Positions 1 to 6,192 of a stretch of 11,841 nucleotides of DNA are shown in pieces. Numbering within the stretch: position 1 is the stretch's first letter; every line of letters begins with the position of its first letter. Made by a program: the position numbers and the translations under genes. The stretch is from CAZFLD01 sp964519835 (lineage in GTDB: Bacteria > Spirochaetota > Spirochaetia > DSM-27196 > CAZFLD01), in contig CAZFLD010000104.1 of the NCBI GenBank assembly GCA_964519835.1, forward strand, positions 1 through 11,841. The letters are read 5' to 3'. The notes under the pieces are model-generated. The model ran no database searches. It was not told the origin of the DNA and saw only the letters and a program-made list of their open reading frames with translations.

Positions 1-820
1 CATCATGGTCGAGGAGCAGCCGCATCAGGTCGCGCGGTTCGGCGAGCTCCTGGGAGTTTATCTCGAGCAAGACGTCACCGGATAGGATTCCGGCCTTCGC
101 CGCCGGACTGTTGGGCTCGACGCCGACAATCAAAACCGCGGTCGCGCTCTTTCTCTTGGGGTCAAGATGTGCCAGGCGAGACTCTTCCAGCTCCGAGGGA
201 ATGGTCCGAACGCCGAGGTAGGCCGTTGAACCGCGCTCACCGCGTTGGACCGACTTGTAGAGTTCCATTAGCTCGGACCCCGGCACCACAAAACCGTCCC
301 AGGGCATTCGACCGCCGACGTGCCGTCCGAGCAAGGCCCCGTCGAGGGAAAAAAGCGCCGCGCCGGCAAATCCACGCGGAAGAGGGGCGTCCGTTTGATA
401 GTAGGCTGCTATGGACCTTCCGTCGGGAAGTCGGGTCGCACCGCCGACACAGCGAATGGCAGACCCTTGAAACTCGAGTCCGTCGGGGCTTGGCAACGCC
501 AGTGAGAAGACCTCTTGACCTATGACCGGAGCGCCGTCCGCTACCCGAACGGGCTCGATTCCGTCGCCGGAGACGACATCTAGTACCGCCACGTGTAGGC
601 CGGCATCAAAAGCCGTTACCTTTAGCCGGAATTCGGCGCCCGTAGCGTCGATCGCGCTTACTTCTTCCCCTTCCTCCGCTTGGCGTGCCGGCGCTACAAC
701 GCTGTTGTGGTCCATAACAATACCGGTTCGAATGGAAACGTCGCCCCCGCCCACGCCGAGAATGCCCTTTGATGCCTGCCGGATTGCCTCCGTGCGATCA
801 CTTGGCTTGTATGTGTTCAT
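1..820 (-). CDS. HtrA/DegP-like trypsin-fold protein with PDZ domain, predicted inactive protease (partial, C-terminus off left edge)
   Basis: Reading the reverse strand from the ATG at 820 gives at least 273 open codons up to the window edge. Residues about 20-190 follow the HtrA trypsin-like fold, and about 200-273 begin a PDZ domain (YLGVRT, then VEPNSPAAKAGILSGDVLLEIN). Aligned by eye to DegP, the catalytic positions are changed. The TNNHVV segment reads VVAPARQA (His to Arg46), SDIAL reads LHVAVL (Asp to His76), and the RGNSGGAL serine loop reads RGFAGAAL (Ser to Ala152). The flanking framework is well kept (TDA before the loop, L.LDG after it), which argues against a sequencing error. 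I see no signal peptide or membrane segment in the N-terminus (MNTYKPSDRTEAIRQ), whereas most HtrA proteins are exported, so a cytoplasmic location is possible. A GAGG at 829-832 lies 8 bases before the ATG. An in-frame GTG at 850 is an alternative start and also gives no signal peptide. Likely role, inferred: peptide-binding scaffold or partner of an active paralogue. Confidence 0.85.
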   Translation of the reverse strand, partial: MNTYKPSDRTEAIRQASKGILGVGGGDVSIRTGIVMDHNSVVAPARQAEEGEEVSAIDATGAEFRLKVTAFDAGLHVAVLDVVSGDGIEPVRVADGAPVIGQEVFSLALPSPDGLEFQGSAIRCVGGATRLPDGRSIAAYYQTDAPLPRGFAGAALFSLDGALLGRHVGGRMPWDGFVVPGSELMELYKSVQRGERGSTAYLGVRTIPSELEESRLAHLDPKRKSATAVLIVGVEPNSPAAKAGILSGDVLLEINSQELAEPRDLMRLLLDHD

Positions 821-915
821 GGTTTGTACCTCAACTTTTAAACTAAACACCGGCAACAAATCAAAACACTACCCATCCGGGTGGTCGAGTATTAGTTTGT
901 CTATCGGAAAACCTT
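821..915. promoter_or_regulatory. Divergent intergenic region between the HtrA-like gene and the lipoprotein hydrolase
   Basis: The 95-bp AT-rich gap separates two genes transcribed away from each other and so should carry both promoters. For the leftward gene, a TTGA-type -35 followed 18 bp later by TAAAAG (plus-strand 835-840) can be read, but it would start transcription almost at the start codon and remove the GAGG, so I do not trust it. For the rightward gene, TATTAG at 890-895 could be a -10, with no convincing -35. An imperfect inverted repeat (CTACCC at 869-874, GGGTGG at 879-884) lies between them and could be an operator. Confidence 0.35.
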
Positions 916-1773
916 TTGAAAAAGATAATCATTCCGGCCGGCTTGCTGATTTTCGCCTTGGCATCGTGTTCGACCTTTCGGGAAGACTCTAACGCGTTGG
1001 CGGAACGCTTCGAAGAGGCGGGCGTACCGGCTCGTATCGATACCTATAGAAGCGGGGGCATCGAGTTGCGATACGCTGAAACCGGACCCCACCTCGCAGG
1101 CGGCGACGTGACGGCCGACGTGCTGTTTATCCACGGCGCGCCGGGGAGTCTTGACGCGTTTTTTGACTTCCTCACCAATCGTCGGCTCGTGAGCTCGTAT
1201 CGACTTTTTTCCGTGGATCGGCCGGGTTACGGGTTATCCGACTTCGGCAATCCTATGACCTCGTTGACTCGTCAGGCTGCCGTTCTTGCTCCACTGCTTC
1301 AGACGGCGGCAGAGGATGGCCCGGTGCTTCTAGTTGGCCACAGCTACGGAGCAACAATCGCAGTTCGGTTGGCGATGGACTATTCCGACCTCGTGGAAGG
1401 TCTTGTTCTTGTGGCCGGCGCCGTAGATCCATTTGTTGAGCCGTTTTTCTGGTTCAACCAACCGGCCGAGTGGCCGATCGTGAAGTGGGCGGTGCCGGCG
1501 GTCTGGCAGGTTGCTAACGCTGAAAAGCTTTCACACGTAGAGGAGCTCGAGAAAATGCTCCCGTTGTGGCGCGAGCTCACCGTTCCAATCCACGTGTTCC
1601 ACGGGACTCGAGACGAGATCGTTCCCGTGGAGAACGCCTACTTTGTGGCCGGCATGGCCGGTGGGCCGACGGAGCTTACGATCTACGAGGGGGCCGCCCA
1701 TTTTATCCTCTGGGAAAACCGCGACGAGATTGTGCAGGCCATCGTAGCGATGGCTGAGAAGACGTTACCTTAG
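916..1773 (+). CDS. Alpha/beta hydrolase, predicted lipoprotein
   Basis: A 285-residue protein starting at TTG, with GGAAA at 907-911 as a weak ribosome binding site. The N-terminus MKKIIIPAGLLIFALASC is a lipoprotein signal peptide with lipobox LASC and lipidated Cys18, so the enzyme should be membrane-anchored outside the cytoplasm. The rest is a classic alpha/beta hydrolase: oxyanion region FIHGAPG (71-77), DRPGYGLSD after strand 4 (101-109), nucleophile elbow GHSYG with Ser143, acid residue in HGTRDE (Asp233) and histidine in GAAHF (His262). The catalytic triad is therefore complete, and the length is normal for a single-domain hydrolase with a cap between about residues 170 and 215. The substrate cannot be told from sequence; esterase, lipase-like or C-C hydrolase activities are all possible. 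It stands alone, divergent from the HtrA-like gene and followed by a long gap. Confidence 0.9.
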   Translation: MKKIIIPAGLLIFALASCSTFREDSNALAERFEEAGVPARIDTYRSGGIELRYAETGPHLAGGDVTADVLFIHGAPGSLDAFFDFLTNRRLVSSYRLFSVDRPGYGLSDFGNPMTSLTRQAAVLAPLLQTAAEDGPVLLVGHSYGATIAVRLAMDYSDLVEGLVLVAGAVDPFVEPFFWFNQPAEWPIVKWAVPAVWQVANAEKLSHVEELEKMLPLWRELTVPIHVFHGTRDEIVPVENAYFVAGMAGGPTELTIYEGAAHFILWENRDEIVQAIVAMAEKTLP

Positions 1774-1871
1774 TCGAAATACCCGGACCACCGCACATAG
1801 CGCGTGACCAACAAGTTCCTGGGTAGTGGACCGCATGGCCCGTACCCGCTGTACCGGGTATAGGAGGTTAT
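1774..1871. promoter_or_regulatory. Leader with clustered TACCC/GGGTA half-sites and a hairpin
   Basis: Four related half-sites lie within 81 bp: TACCCGG (1780-1786), GGGTA (1821-1825), TACCCG (1843-1848) and CCGGGTA (1854-1860). The last two form a perfect 6-bp hairpin with loop CTGTAC, ending directly before GGAGGT (1863-1868). The middle TACCC can instead pair with the upstream GGGTA, and TACCCGG with CCGGGTA across 67 nt, so alternative structures are possible. This could be a repressor site cluster or a structured leader; chance is not excluded. Confidence 0.35.
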
Positions 1872-2108
1872 GTGGCGGACGAGGTAGAGAGGCTTGGCAA
1901 AGAACAACTGCTCCGCCGCGAGTTCTCGCAGTTGCACACTAAGGCGTCGCTCTTTTTGGATCACAGTATTCCGGGCGTTGTCCCGGGCGATACAGCTCGC
2001 CAAACAGTCCGCAGACGCCTTCCGGGGTATCTGCTTATCCACATGGAACCGGGGGCGATTTGGATAGTGAGTCGAGCCTCGAACCGGCGTCGTCCGAGGG
2101 CACTCTGA
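1872..2108 (+). CDS. Small hypothetical protein (78 aa)
   Basis: I do not recognise this protein. The ORF starts with GTG four bases after a strong GGAGGT (1863-1868); an overlapping ATG at 1870 stops after five codons, so GTG is the usable start. The product is charged and Arg-rich with no signal peptide or membrane span. Its first 65 residues look protein-like (MADEVERLGKEQLLRREF, then a hydrophobic FLDHSIPGVVPG stretch), while the last 15 residues are mostly arginine and may be out of frame. From about 2060 another frame (TTG at 2060, open to 2362) takes over, so a frameshifted longer gene is possible. It precedes the ABC ATPase by 195 bp on the same strand. It may be real, decayed or spurious; the ribosome binding site is the main support. 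Confidence 0.4.
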   Translation: MADEVERLGKEQLLRREFSQLHTKASLFLDHSIPGVVPGDTARQTVRRRLPGYLLIHMEPGAIWIVSRASNRRRPRAL

Positions 2109-2303
2109 CAACAAAGCTTGTAATAAACAGGCTAGGATTGAGCCAGTCAAGCGCGTTAAGGGCTGCGCAACACGGTACTCGAGCGCGAACCGGTCTGATC
2201 ACAACCGTGCTGTACTCCATTGGACACACTATGCTGGGGGTGGCGCTGAAGATATCCCGTCCTGACTATAGGCCCGAGGTAGCAAAATTCATACCTTTAG
2301 AGC
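2109..2303. other. Gap before the ABC ATPase, no clear gene
   Basis: No frame shows a recognisable protein. One frame stays open from 1943 through 2362 but uses AGG and other codons that are rare in the flanking genes. TATAGG at 2267-2272 could be a -10 element for the ABC ATPase gene, without a good -35. No terminator or tRNA was seen. Confidence 0.4.
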
Positions 2304-3419
2304 ATGGATGGGATACAACTCAAGAACCTGGTCAAGACCTACGGACCCGTAGAGGCGCTTAACGGCCTGGATTTGGAGATTGCCGCCGGAGAGCTCTTTG
2401 TCATCTTGGGCCCGTCCGGGTGCGGGAAGACAACTCTGTTGCGGTGCGTCGCCGGAATCGACGACCCCGATTACGGCACCATCGCCCTAAAGGGTCGTAC
2501 CGTCTTTGCACCCGGCGCCATATCCGTTCCGCCTAAAGAACGCGGTGTGGGTATGGTCTTTCAACACTACGCGCTCTATCCACACATGACCGTAGAGAAG
2601 AACGTTGCATTTGGCCTGCGTTTGAGGAAAGTGTCGAAGGCTGAAACAAAACGCCGAGTAGATGAGGCTATAGATCTCGTCGATCTGTCGGGATTCGAAC
2701 GGCGCAAACCGGCAACGTTGAGCGGCGGTCAAAGGCAGCGAGTGGCAATTGCTCGTGCGATCGTAACGCGTCCGGAGGTGCTTCTTTTCGACGAGCCGCT
2801 GTCCAACCTGGATCCGAAGCTTCGTGTGGGGTTGCGCGACGCCCTTGTTCACATCCTCCGTGAAGTAGGAATCACGGCTTTGTATGTCACACACGACCAG
2901 AGTGAGGCAATGGTCATGGCCGATCGTATTGCGGTAATGGATCACGGTCGTGTGGAGCAGGTAGGCTCCGCTCGCGAAATATACGAACAACCCGAGACGG
3001 TTGGTGTCGCGAGTTTTATTGCCCAACCAAAAACAAATATCTTGAGTGGCGATATCCGTCGCGACGGGAACGAGTTCCTGTTTGTTCCCGATGACGATCC
3101 CTACGGCATTATTGGCGTCGCGGGGGATCTGTCCAGGTTTGAAGGCCGCGGAGTGATCCTCAACGTACGGCCGGAAGACATTGAGCTCCTCGACGATCCC
3201 GGCAATAACATCGGACACTTCACCGTTGCGGCGTCTCATTGGGGATTCACGACCCAGGCAATCCACGTGATCGTGGGGCAGAACTTGCTCTTGGCTCACC
3301 GGCGGGCAACCGCGACCGGTCGTAGTATTGTTGGACTGCGATTCCAACGGGGGACCATCTATGATCCCGTAGACGAGCGGCTTATTGGTGCGTTTTCCAA
3401 CCAAGTGCGCGTGGCATAA
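2304..3419 (+). CDS. ABC transporter ATP-binding protein, MalK/UgpC type
   Basis: A 371-residue ATPase energising import, probably of sugars or related solutes. All ABC motifs are present: Walker A GPSGCGKT (36-43), Q-loop VFQHYALYPHMTV (Gln87), signature LSGGQRQR (139-146), Walker B LLFDEP (Glu164), D-loop SNLD (167-170) and H-loop His197 in YVTHDQSEA. The C-terminal 130 residues (from about 240; VASFIAQPKTN, then LNVRPEDIELLDD) match the TOBE/regulatory domain of MalK, UgpC and MsmK proteins, and the length fits that family (about 360-380). No permease or binding-protein gene is nearby, so it may be a shared ATPase serving several CUT1-type sugar importers, as MsmK does in some bacteria. 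The start ATG has only a weak ribosome binding site (TAGAG). The stop overlaps the start of the next gene (TAATG at 3417-3421), suggesting coupled translation. Confidence 0.93.
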   Translation: MDGIQLKNLVKTYGPVEALNGLDLEIAAGELFVILGPSGCGKTTLLRCVAGIDDPDYGTIALKGRTVFAPGAISVPPKERGVGMVFQHYALYPHMTVEKNVAFGLRLRKVSKAETKRRVDEAIDLVDLSGFERRKPATLSGGQRQRVAIARAIVTRPEVLLFDEPLSNLDPKLRVGLRDALVHILREVGITALYVTHDQSEAMVMADRIAVMDHGRVEQVGSAREIYEQPETVGVASFIAQPKTNILSGDIRRDGNEFLFVPDDDPYGIIGVAGDLSRFEGRGVILNVRPEDIELLDDPGNNIGHFTVAASHWGFTTQAIHVIVGQNLLLAHRRATATGRSIVGLRFQRGTIYDPVDERLIGAFSNQVRVA

Positions 3420-4639
3420 TGACCGGCGTGCCGCCGCCCGGGGCTGAGAAACCGGCAAACATAGAAAGACGTCTGAAACGGGAGGTGTGGAGCAAACAGT
3501 ACACCTTCCTCGCCGTCTGCCAGGCGTCGCTGCGTGAGGTCTGTCTCGAAGAGTGTAGACAAATCGGCTTGGAAGGCGCTGCTGCGGGTGAAGGCGGCAT
3601 CATCTTCAGCGGCAAGCTCTCGTCCGGCTACCGCGCTTGTCTACGCATCGGGAGCGCGTCGCGGGTACGGGTGACTATCGCCGAGTTTCGCGCAGGAGCT
3701 CGGGAAGAGCTTTACGGTCGGGTATCCAAGCTTCCATGGGAGCTATTGCTGGCCGGAGACGTTGTGGTGCGGGCGAAGGCAAGCGCCTCCCGATTCGGCC
3801 ACGAAGGCGAAATCGCGCGATCCGTCACTGATGCGGTTCGAAGACGCTTAGTGGCCTACGGAATCACATCAACGCAGCGCGGCCTTTTGACTGTCCGGGA
3901 CCGACCCGACGAGCTTATCGTCCGGATGATCCACAACACATGCACGATTCGTCTCGACTTGTCCGGAGGTCCCCTGTACAGCCGCGGGTACCGAGCCGTC
4001 ACCGTGGCTGCACCGCTCCGGGAAGACCTGGCGTATGCCGTGGCTATGCAAGCCGTTGCACTTGGGGGTGATCGGCCTGATCTCTTTGTTGATGCGATGA
4101 CCGGCTCCGGGACCCTCGCGATTGAAGCGGCGCACGTGCTGTCCGGCCGCGGTCCGGGATATCTGCGTTCCGATCGGTTTGCCTTCGTCGACGCGCCCTG
4201 GTTCCGGAGTAAGGCGTTTGCGTACGAGCGTGGGCAGGCTGCCGGAACCATGGATCACCTGCCGCCGATTCTCGCCATAGATCGTGATCCAAAAGGCGTC
4301 GAGGCCGCCGGCCACAATGTTGCCGAGGCAGGGCTGGAAAACGTAATCCAAGTAGTCGAAGGCGACGCGCTCTCCGTAGTTGAATCCCTTCCGGACAGCC
4401 GGGCTGTCGTCGTGGCAAATCCACCGTACGGGCTGCGCATTCCCGGGCGCCCCGGGATTGAACAATACCTCAGAAAAATCGCGGAAGCGCCGAACGCCGG
4501 CGTCTTGTACTATCTTTGGCCGCTCCGCCCGCGCCGAACGGCCGGCGAGCAGCCCCAGGGAACCGGCGCCGGTTGCGCGGCTCGGCCAATCATTCACTTT
4601 CGACATGGAGGCTTGCGTGTTGGGTTATTCAAGGCTTAG
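3419..4639 (+). CDS. THUMP-domain class I SAM-dependent RNA methyltransferase (RlmL N-domain / YpsC-like)
   Basis: A 406-residue protein with the order of the RlmL-N/YpsC family (COG0116), whose E. coli member makes m2G2445 in 23S rRNA. After a 27-residue extension comes a ferredoxin-like/THUMP RNA-binding region (about 28-180). The family motif LYSRGYR is at 187-192, the SAM-binding loop is D-A-M-T-G-S-G-T (225-232, usually DPMCGSGT) followed by AIEAA, and the catalytic NPPYG is at 334-338. The C-terminus (RHGGLRVGLFKA) fits the closing strand of the fold. The likely job is guanine-N2 methylation of rRNA in the cytoplasm; the exact site is inferred from family only. There is no separate ribosome binding site: ATG overlaps the ABC ATPase stop codon. 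The 3' end overlaps the next gene by 23 bases in another frame. Confidence 0.88.
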   Translation: MTGVPPPGAEKPANIERRLKREVWSKQYTFLAVCQASLREVCLEECRQIGLEGAAAGEGGIIFSGKLSSGYRACLRIGSASRVRVTIAEFRAGAREELYGRVSKLPWELLLAGDVVVRAKASASRFGHEGEIARSVTDAVRRRLVAYGITSTQRGLLTVRDRPDELIVRMIHNTCTIRLDLSGGPLYSRGYRAVTVAAPLREDLAYAVAMQAVALGGDRPDLFVDAMTGSGTLAIEAAHVLSGRGPGYLRSDRFAFVDAPWFRSKAFAYERGQAAGTMDHLPPILAIDRDPKGVEAAGHNVAEAGLENVIQVVEGDALSVVESLPDSRAVVVANPPYGLRIPGRPGIEQYLRKIAEAPNAGVLYYLWPLRPRRTAGEQPQGTGAGCAARPIIHFRHGGLRVGLFKA

Positions 4640-5339
4640 TGCGAGGGCGGCGTTGGCCGTAGTCCTTGCTATTCCGGTTCTGGCCGGGTGTGTATCGTAT
4701 CAACCGGTGGCTATGCAAAACGAAATCGCGTCCGGAGTCGGTGTAGTCCGGTATGACGGGTTTACTCTATTAGACGCGCCGGCTTCCACGCGGGATGTAG
4801 GCTTGATGTTCTACCCGGGAGGCCTTGTCGATCCCGACTCGTACCTCGGGGCCTTGTCCTTGATTGCCGAAAAAGGGTACCCGGTCGTTGTGGTGCACAT
4901 GCCGTCGGACCTTGCTGCATTTGCGCCGTTCAAGGGGGCCGAGTTTCCCGATCTAAGCGCGGTTGCCGACACATGGGCAATCGGTGGCCACTCCCTGGGC
5001 GGTGCGATGGCCGCACGGGCGGTCACCCGTGGTGATTTCTCGTATGACGGTTTGATCCTTATTGGAGCGTTTCCCGCATCCAACGATGACCTCAGTAAAC
5101 GTGACCTCCCGGTTCTCTCCATCTACGGAGATAAGGATCTTGTTGCAACGGTCGACGAAGTTGAGGGGGCACACGGCCTCCTCCCGGATTCCACCGGATT
5201 TGTGCGGATTGAGGGCGCAAACCACGCCCAGTTTGGCTCGTACGGGGAACAGCGGGGCGATGGAGAGGCGGCGATAACCCGGAGCGAGCAACAACGCGTC
5301 GCCGCGGAAGCGATTATTCAATTCTTAGCAAAGGTCTAG
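4617..5339 (+). CDS. Alpha/beta hydrolase, predicted lipoprotein
   Basis: The frame is open from 4380, but the real start is placed at GTG 4617 (or TTG 4620): GGAGG at 4607-4611 lies 5 or 8 bases upstream, and a clean lipoprotein signal peptide follows (hydrophobic AALAVVLAIPVLAGC, lipobox LAGC, Cys25). ATG 4605 is a less likely third choice. The 240-residue product is a short alpha/beta hydrolase of the Abhydrolase_5 kind: strand and turn LMFYPGG (63-69), nucleophile elbow GGHSLGG with Ser126, acid in YGDKD (Asp174), histidine in GANHAQFGSYG (His203). The sequence around the histidine, followed by GDGEA and ITRSEQQ, is typical of that group. Substrate unknown; it should act outside the cytoplasm, anchored by its lipid. 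It overlaps the methyltransferase gene by 23 bp, so it is translated from the same message. Confidence 0.88.
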   Translation: MLGYSRLSARAALAVVLAIPVLAGCVSYQPVAMQNEIASGVGVVRYDGFTLLDAPASTRDVGLMFYPGGLVDPDSYLGALSLIAEKGYPVVVVHMPSDLAAFAPFKGAEFPDLSAVADTWAIGGHSLGGAMAARAVTRGDFSYDGLILIGAFPASNDDLSKRDLPVLSIYGDKDLVATVDEVEGAHGLLPDSTGFVRIEGANHAQFGSYGEQRGDGEAAITRSEQQRVAAEAIIQFLAKV

Positions 5340-5356
5340 CGCAAAAAGCTTCTTTT

Positions 5357-5378
5357 GTCTACCGCGAAAATGGTAGAC
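5357..5378. promoter_or_regulatory. Perfect 7-bp inverted repeat ahead of the NfeD gene
   Basis: GTCTACC (5357-5363) and GGTAGAC (5372-5378) are perfect inverted repeats around GCGAAAAT. They sit between the hydrolase stop and the NfeD start. There is no T-run after the repeat, so a classical intrinsic terminator is unlikely; an operator or a 5'-leader hairpin of the flotillin cluster is more probable. Confidence 0.45.
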
Positions 5379-5397
5379 TGGCGGTGGGGAGAGGGCA

Positions 5398-6156
5398 ATG
5401 GCCGGACTCTTGTCTGTTTTTATAGCTGCGACAATATTTGGCGTCGGTGTTACGGTGCTTGACCTGTTTGGTGCGCTTGGTGGCCGTGACGACTTCGAGG
5501 AAGTTGGCGACGACTTTGGTGCCGACGCGACGGACGGCGACGGCGGTGCTGGCGGCGACATCGAAACCGACGTTGACGCGGGTGACGCGGGTGACGCGGG
5601 TGACGTGGACGGCGAGGCCGGGGACGATGCGCTCGAGGGTGAGGTGGAGGACGCCGACGACTCGGCCGATTCACAGCCGGCGGTACTCGGTCACGACGTG
5701 CGCCGGCGCCGGAACCCGATTCTTGCGATCCTCTCCGCAATGCGCAACGTGGTCTATTTTTCCCTCGGTTTTGGTCCTGTGGGGTGGTTCGCCGTCGCCA
5801 CCGGAGAGACGGCCGTCGCCTCACTTTTGTGGAGTGCCCCGGTGGGACTGGTTGTGCTTGTTGGGGCGCGGCTAATTCGGCGCCTGCTCCGAAGCGAGCT
5901 GAGTTCCGACGTCAAGGAATCGGACCTATTGCTCGAGCGTGGCAAGGTGACCGTGGGCATCCAGCCCGGGGCGCTTGGCAAGGTCCGCGTGGAGCTGGCC
6001 GGTACGTATGTTGATCGCTACGCAAAGTCTAGGGAAGGCACTCCGGTGCTCCGGCCCGGTGATCCGATTCGTGTGGTGGACCTAAACGACGGCTACATAA
6101 TAGTTGAGCCTGAAGATCGCCGGCCGGAATTCCCGGTGGAGTCCGCCGGAGATTAA
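5398..6156 (+). CDS. NfeD-like membrane protein with acidic spacer
   Basis: A 252-residue membrane protein. Segments in order: TM helix about 4-24; an Asp/Gly/Ala-rich acidic spacer about 31-93 with no hydrophobic residues to speak of; basic patch RRRR at 102-105; two more TM segments about 108-135 and 138-162; and a C-terminal OB-fold-like beta domain about 177-240 (LLERGKVTVGIQPGALGKVRVEL, PGDPIRVVDLNDGYIIVEPED, here quoted in pieces). That last part is the NfeD domain. NfeD proteins partner flotillin/SPFH proteins and are usually encoded beside them, as YuaF is with FloT in Bacillus. The ATG follows GGGGAGAGGG (5387-5395). The unusual feature is the long acidic spacer, part of it coded by 9-bp tandem repeats. 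Topology is predicted only. Probable role: assembly or stabilisation of the flotillin complexes encoded next. Confidence 0.8.
   Translation: MAGLLSVFIAATIFGVGVTVLDLFGALGGRDDFEEVGDDFGADATDGDGGAGGDIETDVDAGDAGDAGDVDGEAGDDALEGEVEDADDSADSQPAVLGHDVRRRRNPILAILSAMRNVVYFSLGFGPVGWFAVATGETAVASLLWSAPVGLVVLVGARLIRRLLRSELSSDVKESDLLLERGKVTVGIQPGALGKVRVELAGTYVDRYAKSREGTPVLRPGDPIRVVDLNDGYIIVEPEDRRPEFPVESAGD
5572..5607 (+). repeat. 9-bp tandem repeat (four units) coding for acidic tripeptides
   Basis: Four consecutive 9-bp units, consensus GGTGACGCG, lie at 5572-5580, 5581-5589, 5590-5598 and 5599-5607; the middle two are identical and the outer two differ at one base each. They encode VDA-GDA-GDA-GDV inside the acidic spacer of the NfeD-like protein. 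As the unit is a multiple of three, copy-number changes would keep the frame. Confidence 0.9.
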
Positions 6157-6192
6157 TAAGTAAGCCGGCGGGAGCCGGGAGGAGGAGTCGTA

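Noticed and set aside
835..866. Sigma70-like promoter (TTGATT, 18 bp, TAAAAG) for the HtrA-like gene
   Set aside because: The implied transcription start lies within or past the GAGG ribosome binding site, so the geometry does not work unless translation is leaderless.
522..992. Plus-strand open frame (156 codons) over the HtrA-like gene
   Set aside because: The opposite strand encodes a recognisable HtrA/PDZ protein over the same bases, and this frame yields a Ser/Thr/Pro-rich product with no ribosome binding site.
2487..3458. Long open frame (323 codons) on the minus strand opposite the ABC ATPase
   Set aside because: It mirrors the codon pattern of a gene with every ABC motif intact; its own translation shows no family features and no ribosome binding site.
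4495..4605. Possible frameshift near the end of the methyltransferase, where residues 370-390 look Arg/Gly-rich
   Set aside because: The segment ends in RHGGLRVGLFKA, which fits the family C-terminus in the same frame, and the other frames give nothing better.
5572..5607. Short tandem repeat considered as a CRISPR or phase-variation tract
   Set aside because: Units are 9 bp without spacers, so it is not CRISPR. As a multiple of three, changes would not switch the gene off.
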